A DNA stretch of 64,000 nt from Phyllobacterium sp. T1293 (GTDB lineage Bacteria; Pseudomonadota; Alphaproteobacteria; Rhizobiales; Rhizobiaceae). Shown here in pieces: positions 1 through 10,300 of the stretch (the stretch's first letter is position 1; each line of letters opens with the position of its first letter). The position numbers and the translations under genes are program-made. The notes under the pieces were generated by a model. It was given only the letters and a program-made list of their open reading frames with translations. It searched no databases and had not been told where the DNA came from. The DNA lies in contig NZ_CP088273.1 of assembly GCF_020731415.2 (NCBI RefSeq), forward strand, positions 1,555,001-1,619,000, read 5' to 3'.

Positions 1-1008
1 CAGGCGTGCAATGGCGCGAACGATGTCCGTGGATTTGTCCATCACAATCGCCGCAGCCGTACCGAAAGACGACTTGACGTTGCGCAGGCCATCGAAATCC
101 ATCGGGCAATCGATGATATCAGCAGCCGGAACAACCGGGCAGGATGCACCGCCGGGAATAACCGCCAGCAGATTGTCCCAACCGCCGCGGATACCGCCCG
201 CATGCTTATCAACCAGTTCGCGGAAGGTGATGCCCATGGCTTCTTCAACCGTGCAGGGACGATTGACGTGGCCGGAGATCATGAACAGCTTGGTGCCGAC
301 ATTATTGGGGCGGCCAATGCCGGAGAACCATGCCGCACCACGGCGCAGGATGGTTGGAGCAACGGCAACGGATTCAACATTGTTGACCGTTGTCGGGCAA
401 CCATAAAGACCCATATTGGCCGGGAATGGCGGCTTCAGACGCGGCTGGCCTTTTTTGCCTTCAAGGCTTTCCAGCAATGCGGTTTCTTCACCGCAGATGT
501 AAGCGCCAGCGCCGTGATGGACATAAATGTCGTAGTCCCAGCCGTTTTTGTTGTTCTTGCCAAGCAACTTGGCATCATAGCACTCGTCAATGGCCGCCTG
601 CAGCGCTTCACGCTCACGGATATATTCACCGCGAACATAGATGTAGCAGGTATTGGCACCCATGGCGAAACCGGCAATCAGGCAGCCTTCGATCAGCGTA
701 TGCGGATCATTGCGCATGATATCGCGGTCTTTACAGGTGCCCGGCTCGGATTCGTCAGCATTGATGACGAGATAATGCGGGCGACCATCGCTTTCCTTGG
801 GCATGAAGGACCACTTCAAACCCGTGGGGAAGCCGGCACCACCACGGCCACGCAGGCCAGAGGCTTTCATCTCATTGATGATCCAGTCACGGCCCTTGGC
901 GATGATCCCCGCTGTGCCATCCCATTGGCCGCGTGACATCGCACCCTTCAACGATTTGTCGAAAAGGCCGTAAATATTGGTGAAGATGCGGTCTTTGTCA
1001 GCGAGCAT
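1..1008 (-). CDS. nuoF: NADH-quinone oxidoreductase subunit F (partial, 3' end outside window)
   Basis: NADH-binding, FMN-carrying subunit of the peripheral arm of complex I; it takes electrons from NADH and passes them to the iron-sulfur chain. The reading frame opens at the ATG at 1008 ([14 protein letters not shown]) and runs off the left edge with no stop. The glycine-rich NADH/FMN site [16 protein letters not shown], the [13 protein letters not shown] stretch and [14 protein letters not shown] are all legible, as expected for NuoF/Nqo1. The C-terminal 4Fe-4S cysteine motif lies outside the window. It is the sixth gene of the nuo operon here and begins 66 bases after nuoE. Identity is certain; only the 3' end is missing. 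Confidence 0.96.
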   Translation of the reverse strand, partial: MLADKDRIFTNIYGLFDKSLKGAMSRGQWDGTAGIIAKGRDWIINEMKASGLRGRGGAGFPTGLKWSFMPKESDGRPHYLVINADESEPGTCKDRDIMRNDPHTLIEGCLIAGFAMGANTCYIYVRGEYIREREALQAAIDECYDAKLLGKNNKNGWDYDIYVHHGAGAYICGEETALLESLEGKKGQPRLKPPFPANMGLYGCPTTVNNVESVAVAPTILRRGAAWFSGIGRPNNVGTKLFMISGHVNRPCTVEEAMGITFRELVDKHAGGIRGGWDNLLAVIPGGASCPVVPAADIIDCPMDFDGLRNVKSSFGTAAAIVMDKSTDIVRAIARL

Positions 1009-1074
1009 ATCGCACCCGTCCTACTCTCTTCGTCCATTCTCCAGCGAAAACGCCTATCGTTTCCGCCAATGATA

Positions 1075-2244
1075 TTATCTCGGCTTCTTGCCGAAAACCT
1101 TGATGTACTCGGCTTCGCCGCCCTTGGCCAAGGCCTTGGCTTGCTTCACCCAGTCGTCGCGTTCGATACGGCCCTTGAAATTCAGGTAGCCGTCAACCCA
1201 TTCGCGTTCAGCCTTTTTCCAGCTGGCGACCTGAGCATATGTGTAGATGCCAAGCTCATGCAGAATGCCCGCAATCTTTGGACCAACGCCAGCAATCAGT
1301 TCCAGATCGTCTACGACGGCTGGCTTTTCGATTGCTGCGGGGCGGTTCTTGTCCTCGAGCGAAACAGCAGGAGCCTTGATTGACTGCACCGATGGCTTTT
1401 CGCCCAGTGAACCCTCGGCAATTTTGGGGTTCCTGATAGCACGCGCCGCGGCAGGTGTTGGTTCAGCGGACTTGGAAGCCGCATCTTCCGCCGCCTTCGA
1501 TGCCTTCACCTTCGATGGCGACTTGATCGCCTCGCTGGTGGCCACATCGTGCGTCACTGGCTTGGCCGCATTGGTTGGCGGGACGGCTGCGCCATTAGCA
1601 GCTTTCGCCGCAGCCTTTGGCTTGGCAGCGCCATTACCACCGGTAAGCGATGTACGCTCACCAATAGGAGCCGATAGATGACGATCAATCTGCGGTCCCG
1701 GGGTGATCGTGTCACCCTTGCCAGCTTCAAACGCATCGATGATTTCTTCGAGACGTTCCGGCGTCAGATCCTCATAGGTATCCTTGAACACCATGATCAT
1801 CGGAGCGTTGACGCAGGCGCCGAGGCATTCCACCTCTTCCCACGACAAGGTACCTGATGCGTTGAGTTCAAACTGATCATGATGAATGCGATGCTGGCAG
1901 ACCTTTTTCAGATCTTCCGAACCGCGCAGCATGCATGGCGTTGTGCCGCAAACCTGGATATGGGCACGCGTTCCGACCGGCTTCAGCTGGAACTGCGTGT
2001 AGAATGTTGCAACTTCCAGGACGCGGATCAGCGGCATGTCGAGCATGATTGCAACATGCTCAATGGCTGCCTTGGTGACCCATCCATCCTGCTCCTGCGC
2101 ACGCATCAGCAAAGGGATGACAGCCGACTGTTCGCGGCCCTTGGGATATTTCTTGATGGTCAGCTTGGCCCAGGCAGTGTTTTCGCGATTGAACGCAAAC
2201 GCTGCTGGTTGGACGCTATCTTCTGCAAGACGACGGACGGACAT
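1075..2244 (-). CDS. nuoE: NADH-quinone oxidoreductase subunit E with C-terminal HhH-like extension
   Basis: The 24-kDa-type complex I subunit carrying a [2Fe-2S] cluster beside NuoF. The core is residues 1 to about 185, with cluster ligands Cys99, Cys104 (CGTTPC), Cys140 and Cys144 (CLGAC). At 389 residues it is much longer than the usual 160-220. A low-complexity Ala/Lys/Pro linker (about 200-310) leads to a compact domain at about 313-385 with the helix-hairpin-helix-like signature LELIAGVGPKIAGILHELGI followed by FKGRIERDDW. Related extensions are known on rhizobial NuoE and on some rhizobial ribosomal L21 proteins; their role is not established. The ATG overlaps the nuoD stop by one base (TAATG), suggesting coupled translation. 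Confidence 0.95.
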   Translation of the reverse strand: MSVRRLAEDSVQPAAFAFNRENTAWAKLTIKKYPKGREQSAVIPLLMRAQEQDGWVTKAAIEHVAIMLDMPLIRVLEVATFYTQFQLKPVGTRAHIQVCGTTPCMLRGSEDLKKVCQHRIHHDQFELNASGTLSWEEVECLGACVNAPMIMVFKDTYEDLTPERLEEIIDAFEAGKGDTITPGPQIDRHLSAPIGERTSLTGGNGAAKPKAAAKAANGAAVPPTNAAKPVTHDVATSEAIKSPSKVKASKAAEDAASKSAEPTPAAARAIRNPKIAEGSLGEKPSVQSIKAPAVSLEDKNRPAAIEKPAVVDDLELIAGVGPKIAGILHELGIYTYAQVASWKKAEREWVDGYLNFKGRIERDDWVKQAKALAKGGEAEYIKVFGKKPR

Positions 2245-3434
2245 TAGCGATCAACCTCACCAAATACGATATCGAGCGAGCCGAGGACAGCGGAGACGTC
2301 GGCCAGCATGTGACCACGGCACAGGAAGTCCATGGCTTGAAGATGGGCAAAGCCCGGAGCGCGCAACTTGACGCGGTACGGCTTGTTGGAACCATCGGAG
2401 ACAAGGAATACGCCGAATTCGCCCTTCGGCGCTTCGACGGCGGCATAAACTTCACCAGCCGGGACGTGATAGCCCTCGGTGTAAAGCTTGAAATGATGGA
2501 TGAGCGCTTCCATCGACCGCTTCATCTCACCACGCTTCGGTGGGACGATCTTCGCTGACATATTGGAAACAGGCCCTACCCGCTCCTTTCCCAGCAGGAG
2601 ATCGACGCACTGGCGCATGATGCGAACCGACTGGCGCATTTCTTCCATACGGATCAGATAACGATCGTAGCAATCACCGTTCTTGCCGATCGGAACATCA
2701 AATTCCATCTCGGAATAGCATTCATACGGCTGCGACTTGCGCAGATCCCAGGCAGCACCCGAACCACGCACCATTACGCCGGAGAAACCCCATGCCCAGG
2801 CATCCTCAAGCGTTACAACGCCGATATCGACGTTACGCTGTTTGAAAATGCGGTTCGGGGTGATCAGATCATCGAGATTCTTGACGGTCTGCAGGAACGG
2901 ATCGCACCACTTGCCGATGTCTTCGACGAGTTTATCAGGAAGGTCCTGATGCACCCCGCCGGGACGGAAATAGGCCGCATGCATACGGGCACCACAGGCG
3001 CGCTCGTAGAACACCATCAGCTTTTCACGCTCTTCAAAGCCCCAGAGCGGCGGCGTCAAAGCGCCAACGTCCATGGCCTGCGTGGTCACGTTGAGCAGAT
3101 GCGAGAGAATGCGGCCAATTTCCGAGAATAGAACACGGATCAGCTGGCCGCGCTTGGGCACTTCAATGCCGAGCAGACGCTCGACAGCCAGCGCATAGGC
3201 ATGTTCCTGATTCATCGGCGCCACATAGTCAAGGCGGTCGAGATAGGGCACGGCCTGCAAATAGGTTTTGGCTTCCATCAACTTCTCGGTGCCGCGATGC
3301 AGAAGACCGATATGCGGGTCAACGCGCGCGACAACTTCACCATCCAATTCCAGCACAAGGCGCAAAACACCGTGTGCCGCAGGATGTTGCGGGCCAAAGT
3401 TAATGTTAAAGTTGCGGACGCTGTGTTCAGTCAT
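2244..3434 (-). CDS. nuoD: NADH-quinone oxidoreductase subunit D (49 kDa type)
   Basis: Peripheral-arm subunit that forms the quinone-binding cavity with NuoB. Its 396 residues match the usual length of a stand-alone NuoD. The family sequence [20 protein letters not shown] is near the N-terminus, followed by [13 protein letters not shown] and [14 protein letters not shown], and it ends in [13 protein letters not shown], as in other NuoD proteins. The start ATG at 3434 is preceded by GGAG, but that Shine-Dalgarno lies in the loop of a short perfect inverted repeat (3436-3450). Upstream, instead of nuoC, lies an inserted small gene with repeat flanks, so nuoC and nuoD are separated by about 490 bases. 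Confidence 0.97.
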   Translation of the reverse strand: MTEHSVRNFNINFGPQHPAAHGVLRLVLELDGEVVARVDPHIGLLHRGTEKLMEAKTYLQAVPYLDRLDYVAPMNQEHAYALAVERLLGIEVPKRGQLIRVLFSEIGRILSHLLNVTTQAMDVGALTPPLWGFEEREKLMVFYERACGARMHAAYFRPGGVHQDLPDKLVEDIGKWCDPFLQTVKNLDDLITPNRIFKQRNVDIGVVTLEDAWAWGFSGVMVRGSGAAWDLRKSQPYECYSEMEFDVPIGKNGDCYDRYLIRMEEMRQSVRIMRQCVDLLLGKERVGPVSNMSAKIVPPKRGEMKRSMEALIHHFKLYTEGYHVPAGEVYAAVEAPKGEFGVFLVSDGSNKPYRVKLRAPGFAHLQAMDFLCRGHMLADVSAVLGSLDIVFGEVDR

Positions 3435-3435
3435 A

Positions 3436-3450
3436 TTTCGCTCCGCGAAA
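3436..3450 (-). promoter_or_regulatory. Small hairpin enclosing the nuoD Shine-Dalgarno
   Basis: On the minus strand the sequence reads TTTCGC-GGA-GCGAAA, a six-base perfect stem with a three-base loop, directly before the nuoD ATG. The GGAG Shine-Dalgarno is split between loop and stem. If it folds, it would lower initiation at nuoD unless ribosomes arrive from upstream. The inverted repeat is seen directly; the effect is inference. Confidence 0.4.
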
Positions 3451-3451
3451 C

Positions 3452-3479
3452 GTGAGTAGTGAATGGTGAGTAGTGGTCA
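3452..3479 (+). repeat. Degenerate 7-bp repeat array, distal flank of the S23 gene
   Basis: Four consecutive heptamers read GTGAGTA, GTGAATG, GTGAGTA and GTGGTCA on the plus strand. The same heptamer family (GTGAGTG) makes a perfect array at 29213-29303, and its reverse complement flanks the other side of the four-helix-bundle gene at 3884-3908. The two flanks are therefore inverted relative to each other. Confidence 0.75.
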
Positions 3480-3496
3480 TCAACGTCGTACCTAAT

Positions 3497-3877
3497 TCAT
3501 TCAGCCTGTTGTTTACTCTGTACAGTGCGGATCAGCGCCCTAAGCATTTTCCCGTTCACTTCGCACTGCGACAGCAGATCAACTTCTTCATTCTGACCCA
3601 AAAAGCCAACGCGACGCGATAGCAGAATATGAGTCTCCAGTTCCTTCAATGAGCCTTGTGCTATTCGCAGAAACTGCACAAACGACCCTCTATTCTCTCG
3701 CCCATAACCTTCCGCAATATTCGCGGCAATTGAAATGGCCGCACGTCGCATCTGCGCAGTCAGCCCATAAACCTCTTCCTTCGGGAAGCTCTTAGTCGCT
3801 CCGTAACAACATTCGGCAAGAAACATTGCCGACTGCCACACTTTCAAGTCCCGATAGGATTCGATCCTTTGTTGCAA
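3497..3877 (-). CDS. Four-helix-bundle protein (S23 / 23S rRNA IVP family) inserted in the nuo operon
   Basis: 126 residues starting MQQRIESYRDLKVWQSAMFL, with YGLTAQMRRAAISIAANIAE and YGRENRGSFVQFLRIAQGS, the hallmark sequence of the TIGR02436 four-helix-bundle family. Members are encoded inside 23S rRNA intervening sequences or lie as solitary genes; relatives include the Avd accessory protein of diversity-generating retroelements. No biochemical role is established for solitary copies. The start is TTG at 3877 because an in-frame TAG lies three codons upstream; AGGGG from the flanking repeat supplies the only Shine-Dalgarno-like bases. It lies between nuoC and nuoD in the same direction and is bracketed by inverted heptamer arrays, so it looks like an inserted element rather than a complex I component. 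Confidence 0.88.
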   Translation of the reverse strand: MQQRIESYRDLKVWQSAMFLAECCYGATKSFPKEEVYGLTAQMRRAAISIAANIAEGYGRENRGSFVQFLRIAQGSLKELETHILLSRRVGFLGQNEEVDLLSQCEVNGKMLRALIRTVQSKQQAE

Positions 3878-3883
3878 AAACCC

Positions 3884-3908
3884 CTACTCACTACTGACTA
3901 CACCACTA
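3884..3908 (-). repeat. Degenerate 7-bp repeat array, proximal flank of the S23 gene
   Basis: Heptamers CTACTCA, CTACTGA, CTACACC and ACTACC on the plus strand are the complement of the GTGAGTA family seen at 3452-3479. Together the two arrays form imperfect inverted repeats around the four-helix-bundle gene. The array begins just before its TTG start and ends near the nuoC stop codon. Confidence 0.7.
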
Positions 3909-3920
3909 CCAACTTATTAC

Positions 3921-4526
3921 TTACTGCTTCGCCTTCTCATCACCGGGCAGCACATAATCAGTGCCTTCCCAAGGTGACTGGAAGTCGAAATTGCGGAATT
4001 CTTGCCGCAGTTCCACAGGCTCATACACCACGCGCTTGACTTCATCATCATAACGAACTTCGACGAAGCCTGTCAGCGGGAAGTCCTTGCGCAGTGGATG
4101 CCCTTCAAAACCGTAATCGGTCAGGATGCGGCGCAAATCCGGATGACCGGAAAACAGCACACCATAGAGATCATAGGTCTCGCGCTCATACCAATCGGCA
4201 CCCGGATAAACAGGCGTCGCCGATGGCACCGGCGTATCCTCATCGGTCGCAACCTTCACACGAATGCGCAGGTTCTGACGCGGGGACAGGAGGTGATAGA
4301 CCACATCAAAGCGATGCGAACGATATGGATAATCCACGCCGCTGATATCGATCAGCGAGATAAACTGGCACTGCACATCATCACGCAGGAATGTCAGCGT
4401 GTCGATCAGCGCACCGGCTTCCACTTCAACCGTCAGATCGCCATAGGCAAGTGCTACGGACTTCAGCGAAGAACCCAGCTTTTCGGTGAGATAACCGGAG
4501 AGTTCATTCAATGCTTCTTCAAACAT
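3921..4526 (-). CDS. nuoC: NADH-quinone oxidoreductase subunit C (30 kDa type)
   Basis: Peripheral-arm complex I subunit, 201 residues, the usual size for the unfused form. The family signature is complete: [20 protein letters not shown] then [17 protein letters not shown]. The N-terminal half carries the expected alpha/beta fold ([18 protein letters not shown] region at about 95-110). The ATG at 4526 follows AGGAG at a good distance and lies nine bases after nuoB. Its stop is close to the heptamer repeat flanking the inserted S23 gene, so the insertion sits immediately 3' of nuoC without damaging it. Confidence 0.97.
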   Translation of the reverse strand: MFEEALNELSGYLTEKLGSSLKSVALAYGDLTVEVEAGALIDTLTFLRDDVQCQFISLIDISGVDYPYRSHRFDVVYHLLSPRQNLRIRVKVATDEDTPVPSATPVYPGADWYERETYDLYGVLFSGHPDLRRILTDYGFEGHPLRKDFPLTGFVEVRYDDEVKRVVYEPVELRQEFRNFDFQSPWEGTDYVLPGDEKAKQ

Positions 4527-4535
4527 CGCCCTCTC

Positions 4536-5117
4536 CTATCGCTCAATCGTGCCGGTGCGGCGGATTTTCTTCTGCAGCATCAAAACACCATAAAGCAGCG
4601 CTTCCGCCGTGGGTGGACAACCGGGAACATAGATATCGACCGGCACAACCCGATCGCAGCCACGAACCACCGAATAGGAATAGTGGTAGTAACCGCCGCC
4701 ATTGGCGCAGGAACCCATGGAAATGACATAACGCGGCTCTGGCATCTGGTCGTAAACCTTGCGCAGGGCCGGGGCCATCTTGTTGGTCAGCGTACCGGCT
4801 ACAATCATCACGTCGGACTGACGCGGTGACGCGCGCGGTGCAAAACCGAACCGCTCACCATCATAGCGCGGCATGGATGTGTGCATCATTTCGACCGCGC
4901 AGCAGGCAAGGCCGAAGGTCATCCACATCAGCGAACCGGTACGCGCCCAGGTGACAAGCGCGTCAGCAGACGTGACGAGAAATCCCTTGTCGGCAAGTTC
5001 ATTGTTGATCTCACCGAAAAACGCATCATCGGAACCCAGAGGCTTGCCCGTGTTGGGGTCAATAATACCTTTGGGCCTCGGTGCAACGAGGGTGGTGTTG
5101 CTGTCGGTCAATCCCAT
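4536..5117 (-). CDS. nuoB: NADH-quinone oxidoreductase subunit B (cluster N2 subunit)
   Basis: Carries the terminal 4Fe-4S cluster N2 that reduces quinone. With the ATG at 5117 the protein has 193 residues; ligands are Cys72 and Cys73 ([10 protein letters not shown]), Cys137 (GSCANGG) and Cys167 (VPGCPP). An upstream in-frame start would add seven residues, but [10 protein letters not shown] is the more typical N-terminus. The start overlaps the end of nuoA by ten bases, consistent with translational coupling. Confidence 0.97.
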   Translation of the reverse strand: MGLTDSNTTLVAPRPKGIIDPNTGKPLGSDDAFFGEINNELADKGFLVTSADALVTWARTGSLMWMTFGLACCAVEMMHTSMPRYDGERFGFAPRASPRQSDVMIVAGTLTNKMAPALRKVYDQMPEPRYVISMGSCANGGGYYHYSYSVVRGCDRVVPVDIYVPGCPPTAEALLYGVLMLQKKIRRTGTIER

Positions 5118-5473
5118 TCCAGCGCTCCCTTTTTCCACTCATAAATAAAGCCGATTGTCAGAACGCCGAGGAAGATCATCATCGACCAGAAACCGAACCA
5201 GCCAATCTTGCTGAAGGCGACCGCCCACGGGAAGAGGAAGGCTACTTCCAGATCGAAGATGATGAACAGAATCGAGACAAGATAGAAGCGGACATCAAAT
5301 TTCATGCGGGCATCATCGAATGCGTTGAAACCGCACTCATAGGCCGACAATTTTTCCGGGTCTGGCGACTTGTATGCGACCAGAAAAGGCGCAACCAACA
5401 GTGCCAAACCGATTACCAGCGCTACCCCGATGAAGATAACGATGGGCAGGTAGGAACTTAAAAGCTCGTTCAT
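5108..5473 (-). CDS. nuoA: NADH-quinone oxidoreductase subunit A
   Basis: Small membrane-arm subunit, 121 residues with three hydrophobic helices (about 8-28, 65-85 and 95-115). The conserved loop [20 protein letters not shown] is complete, including the Cys of the loop that changes accessibility with the active/deactive state in other complex I enzymes. It is the first gene of the nuo operon; the promoter must lie in the 440-base gap to its right. Confidence 0.96.
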   Translation of the reverse strand: MNELLSSYLPIVIFIGVALVIGLALLVAPFLVAYKSPDPEKLSAYECGFNAFDDARMKFDVRFYLVSILFIIFDLEVAFLFPWAVAFSKIGWFGFWSMMIFLGVLTIGFIYEWKKGALEWD

Positions 5474-5914
5474 GATCCGACTTTTTCCGCCTTGTGAACT
5501 CAGGCTGACAAGAATGCCATGTTATGCACATGACTGCCACATATACGCGACAGACCGCCCCGGCTTTAACACCGCTGCGATGCGGCGAGGGTTAGCGCGT
5601 TAGCGCCATGCGCGCAAGTGCAACAATCGCCCCAGTGTCACCCCGATTTGGTCACCATTGCGTGACGCAGATCGGTAAAAAGCTGCATATTTTGCTGTTT
5701 TATGCCAGTTTAGCCCGCAAAACGCAGCTGAATCGCTCTTTAGAATGATATTAATGTGCCTTGTCGGCCTGTTCGTCCGCGACGTGGTTTTCAGAACTGC
5801 GACATTCGGTCCTATAAACGATTTAGGGCAAAATACAGATATTCTGCGCGCAGCAAAACAACACTCGCACCAAGGCGCGAATGCTGTTTCACCAACTCCG
5901 GGAAAGAGGGGCGC
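5474..5914. other. Intergenic region holding the nuo operon promoter
   Basis: No convincing coding sequence is seen; open frames here lack ribosome sites and family resemblance. The nuo transcript must start here on the minus strand, and the MFS gene to the right ends at 5915. Short palindromes are present, such as TGCGT-g-ACGCA near 5660-5670. I could not pick a -35/-10 pair with confidence. Confidence 0.5.
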
Positions 5915-7135
5915 TTAAAGACCCGCAAGTGGCTCCAGACTGAGCCTTTCACCCTCTTCGGAAACATATTTCTTCTGCTGCGCCCTGCGGTCCAGCAGCA
6001 GCGACCAGATCGCCACGCCGAGCCCCAGCAAAGCCAGCACCGCGCCCACAAAGGGGAGATTCTGATAGGACACACCCCATGTCAGCGCCGCGCCACCAAC
6101 CCAGGCACCTGCGGCATTGCCAGCATTGAATGCACCCTGATTAAGCGTGGCAGCCAGATTCGGGGCTTCGCTTGCGGTTTCAACGACTCGCATTTGCAAT
6201 GGCGGCACAATAACGAAAGTCAGAATGCCCCAAAGAAACACCACGGCAATCGCAGCCGCCGCGCTGCCGCTGACTTCAGCAAGCAAGGCATGGGTGAATA
6301 CGACAGTGACCAATGTGCCAATAACGGTCGGCATCAACTTCCAGTCGGCAAGCCTGCCACCGATGACGTTGCCAATGGTCATACCAGCGCCAAACAGCAA
6401 CAGCACCCATGTGACCGCCGAGGTCGATATGCCTGAAACGTCGGTGAGAATCGGCTTTATATAAGTAAAGACTGCAAAGAGGCTGCCGGAGGCCAGCGCC
6501 GAAATCAGCATAGCGAGCCAGACCTGCAATTTCCCGAGAACCTTGATCTCATTCAGAATGCCCCCACCCTTCTCTTCTTCCCTGGCCGCAGGCACAAGCA
6601 GCGCAATGGCAATGACCGCGGCTATGCCAATGGCAACAACGGCAAAGAAGGTCGAGCGCCAGCCATAGACCTCGCCGAGGGCCGTACCGGCCGGAACGCC
6701 GAGAATGTTGGCGAGCGTCAGGCCGGCAAACATCAACGCAATGGCGCTGGCACGCTTGTGGCGAGGCACAAGGCTGGCGGCAACAACGGAACCGATACCG
6801 AAAAATGCACCATGGCCAAACGCCGTGACCACCCGGGCGATCATCAGCATCCAGTAATTGGGAGCGATGGCACAGAAAAGATTGCCAATGACAAACAGCA
6901 TGGCAAGACCGATGAGAACCGGCTTGCGTGGCAATGATGCAGTGGCGATAGCGATGATGGGCGCACCGATGACAACACCAAGGGCGTATCCGGTGACGAG
7001 CAGACCCGCATGGGGAATAGTGACGTGCAGATCAGCGGCCACTTCTGGCAAAAGCCCCATGATGACAAATTCGGTCGTACCGATGCAGAACGATGCAATG
7101 GCAAGGGCAAGAATCGGCAAGGGCATGGATGGCAA
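5915..7135 (-). CDS. MFS transporter, DHA1/AraJ-like exporter
   Basis: 406 residues with twelve predicted membrane segments, the normal MFS length. It begins MPSMPLPILALAIASFCIGT and has TTEFVIMGLLPEVAADL, the N-terminal pattern of the AraJ/YdhP/PbuE group of drug, sugar or purine exporters. The loop 2-3 region reads ASLPRKPVLIGLAMLF, the usual basic A-like motif. The substrate cannot be told from sequence. It lies alone on the minus strand between the nuo promoter and the autotransporter, with no linked regulator visible. Confidence 0.88.
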   Translation of the reverse strand: MPSMPLPILALAIASFCIGTTEFVIMGLLPEVAADLHVTIPHAGLLVTGYALGVVIGAPIIAIATASLPRKPVLIGLAMLFVIGNLFCAIAPNYWMLMIARVVTAFGHGAFFGIGSVVAASLVPRHKRASAIALMFAGLTLANILGVPAGTALGEVYGWRSTFFAVVAIGIAAVIAIALLVPAAREEEKGGGILNEIKVLGKLQVWLAMLISALASGSLFAVFTYIKPILTDVSGISTSAVTWVLLLFGAGMTIGNVIGGRLADWKLMPTVIGTLVTVVFTHALLAEVSGSAAAAIAVVFLWGILTFVIVPPLQMRVVETASEAPNLAATLNQGAFNAGNAAGAWVGGAALTWGVSYQNLPFVGAVLALLGLGVAIWSLLLDRRAQQKKYVSEEGERLSLEPLAGL

Positions 7136-7287
7136 CCATCAGGGCTCGAGTAAGGAATGACGATGCCTAGCCCAAGAAGGTTTCACAATTGTTCTTTGTG
7201 CAACGCAGCAATGCATTTATGCGGGGATGGGAAGTTGGTTGATTGAGGGCGGATCAAATCAACCACACACACAGCCGCCAAACGACA

Positions 7288-7316
7288 CAGGCAGCAGGAG
7301 CCTATCTACTGCCTGG
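7288..7316 (-). terminator. Hairpin downstream of the autotransporter gene
   Basis: CAGGCAG ... CTGCCTG form a seven-base stem 50 bases after the autotransporter stop. A second short repeat, GGTTGATT ... AATCAACC, lies at 7237-7264. Neither is followed by a clear U run on the minus strand, so the terminator reading is tentative. Confidence 0.3.
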
Positions 7317-7366
7317 TTGATCGTCCTATTGGCCTAGCAACAAACTCGCCTGACATGGTCAACTGA

Positions 7367-10300
7367 TCAGAACTGCATGCGGAACTGAGCCGTTACCGAA
7401 CCGCCGATAATATTCTCGCCGTACTGAAAATCACCACGCACGCTGCCGATAACAAGCCGGTCAACACCATTTATCTTGCCTGTTAAAGCAAGAAGATTGG
7501 CACCGAAGCTCACTTCACCGTATGTTTTCAACCGTTCTGTCTTTACCGGTAGAACAACCGGATTGGCACTGCTCGGATCCATTGTCAGGGTCGCATTAAT
7601 ATCGCCAGCAAAGTCATGATAGGCGGTTGCCGTGATGAAAGGCGACAGACGGATACGGTCATCCTTGAAGAAGAAATTCCGGGAAACGGTAATACCGCCA
7701 AAACCAATCAGGCTCTCAACATCGGAGAAACGCACGCGCGCCTCGTTCTGGTTGAGCAGGATATTATGGGGAATAAGCAGATCATCCGTGCTGCTCTTCG
7801 AATAGGTAAAGCCAGTAGCGGGAATGAACGACCAGTCCTTATATGGGAGCGTATAGGAGGTGGAACCGCTAATCGATGTACGCCTGCCGCCAACATCTCC
7901 GTTCTTGATCTTGAAGACCGGATCATCAACATTGACGGTATAATCCATCAGTTCCTGACGCACCTGGAGATCAATAAAGAACGGTCCCTTAGTATAGGCG
8001 GTATAGGCGCCGTAGAACACCGAATTGAAATCGGTGGTGTTCGCAAAGTTTTTCTGGTCGGACTTACCGAATATCTGACCACCTGTAAGGCCAAAATTGA
8101 CGTTGCCGCCTGTGTCCTGAATATTGAACACGCCTGCGTCGAGGCCAACCTGATAGCCATAATAGCTTGTCTCGATCGTTGCCGGCGCCTCAACAGCGGT
8201 GCCGTCCGGCTGGTAGATCGTGCCCTTGGTATCGATCTTGGACATACCACCATTGGTTCTGATCCATGGAGCAAGACCAAACTGGTTCTTCTCAGGATCA
8301 ACAGGCGCCGAGATCAGACCGCTCGATGGCTTGAAGAATGATGAACCGATAACATTCTGTGCCGCGATAAATCCGGAGACCACACTGCTTGCAGCTGTAC
8401 CATTGATACCGGAACGAATGACAAACCTCGAAGGATCACTCCCTGACCCACCAATACGAGCCACGTCGTATTGGATGACACCACCCGACGGCAGGCCTTC
8501 AACGGTCACTGTTCCATCTCCGCCCTTGGCCGCGTCCAGAACAAGAATCGTCTTGCCGAAGGCGCTTGGTGCCTGACCAGCAGAGAGCCCGTTGAGTTTT
8601 AGAGTGGTCGTTCCCATCAGAACACCACCAACGGTAACAGCGTCAGCCGTTGAATTGTCAAAATCGACATCAAGAGCAATATTAGAACCGGCGTGTCCGA
8701 CGTAATCGCCCGATATTGTCAGCTTGTCACCAACAGCACCGTTGACCAGACTGAGGGTACCACCTGCGTTATTTTCAAAGCGCTCCAGCCCATTGAGCTG
8801 CGTATTGCCAGTGGCTTTTATTAGGCCGAAATTCTGGATGACATCATTACTGCCGAGCATATTCGACACACCCGAATTGCCCATGTTCCAAACGCCGCCA
8901 GCCATATTGTTGACGAATGTCTGCGCGCCTGTGCCCGACGCGAGCATGCCCTGCATCTGCCCACCGGAGTAATTATTGAGGATTGCCTGACCGGCAACAT
9001 TATCGAGCAAAACTGGGCTACTGATCGTCGAATAATTATCGAATGTCACAACGCCAGTACTGCTGCTGCGCAGTGCAGTTTGACCGGCCGTAATATTTTG
9101 ATCGAGCAAAGCGTGGGAATTTGTTGTTTCACCCTTGAAGGAGATGGCAGTATCCGTGGCGGTTACGGCACCACCAAGATCAAGTTCCATAGCACCATTT
9201 CCGGTCGTCTCCAGGGATATCGCAGTGTTGCCGCTAATCGTGTTACCAGTCTTGACGGAGATATCTCCATTCTGAGATTTGACGAAAACACCGTAGCCGC
9301 CACCTTTTATTGCGCCAGGCCCAACAACAGATACTCGTCCGCCTGTAGATCCCGCAGAAACAGCAGCGCCCGACGTACTTTGGATGGTGCCATAATTTTC
9401 AATATTTACATTTCCTGCACCGGTGGCATATGCATCTATCCCCGTCGCACCGGTTACATTTGCGCCGGTCCGGATATTTGTTTCTCCGGTTGTTTCTCTG
9501 GTGACAATAGCCGAACCTGCAGAATTGCTGATTGCGCCATCTCCCGTCGTCCAGACGCTAACTCCATTCCCCGTGTTGGCAACATTCACACCAACGGGTG
9601 ATAACGTTGAGATTGTACCTTGGTCCGCACGCGCTCGGATGTCAGCAATAACGGTGCCTGAAACAGTGCCGCCCGTTTGTCCAAAAGCTTTTGTGACAAC
9701 CTTACCACTGCTAACAAGCGTCCCTCCACTCATCAGATAGCTATTGGTCTCAACAGAACCGCGCATTGTACCGCCGGATTGACTGAACGTAGACGTTTTT
9801 GCGTCTCCGCTAAAATCACCGTCACCAGATAGAGCATATGTGTTCGCCTGAACATCACCAGACATCGTCCCACTAGATTGGGAATACAAGGCTGTAGACG
9901 CACTACCCTTCATAATCCCGCCAGTTTGCGAGATATTGGTGGACGTGCTAACTAAACCGCTGTCTTGAACTGTTCCCCCATCGCGAATAATTGCCGTTTC
10001 CGCAGTTACCTTACCTCGCAAGCTCCCACCGGAAAGATCATAATTCTTGGCGAAATTATTCTGACCTTCTAGAGATCCTCCCGTCTGATTGATAGCAATC
10101 GCCGCACTGATTGTGCCTTTTGCCGTCCCGCCAGATAAGTTATATATTGGCGCGAGCGCAGTGCCTTGCATGAGACCGCCGCTTTGCGAAATATTTGCAG
10201 CCGTAATGGTGCTGGTATTGGTAACAGTACCACTATCAAGATTATAGGCATTGGTCGTAACCAGCCCGCGTACCGTGCCGCCAGTCTGCAGCACACTCGT

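Noticed and set aside
5756..6436. Long plus-strand open frame over the nuo leader and MFS 3' end
   Set aside because: It is antisense to the MFS gene, has no ribosome site and shows no family resemblance.
5474..7366. attL copy of the tRNA-Asp 3' end
   Set aside because: No stretch like GGCTCGAACCCGCGAC was found at the far side of the block by eye.
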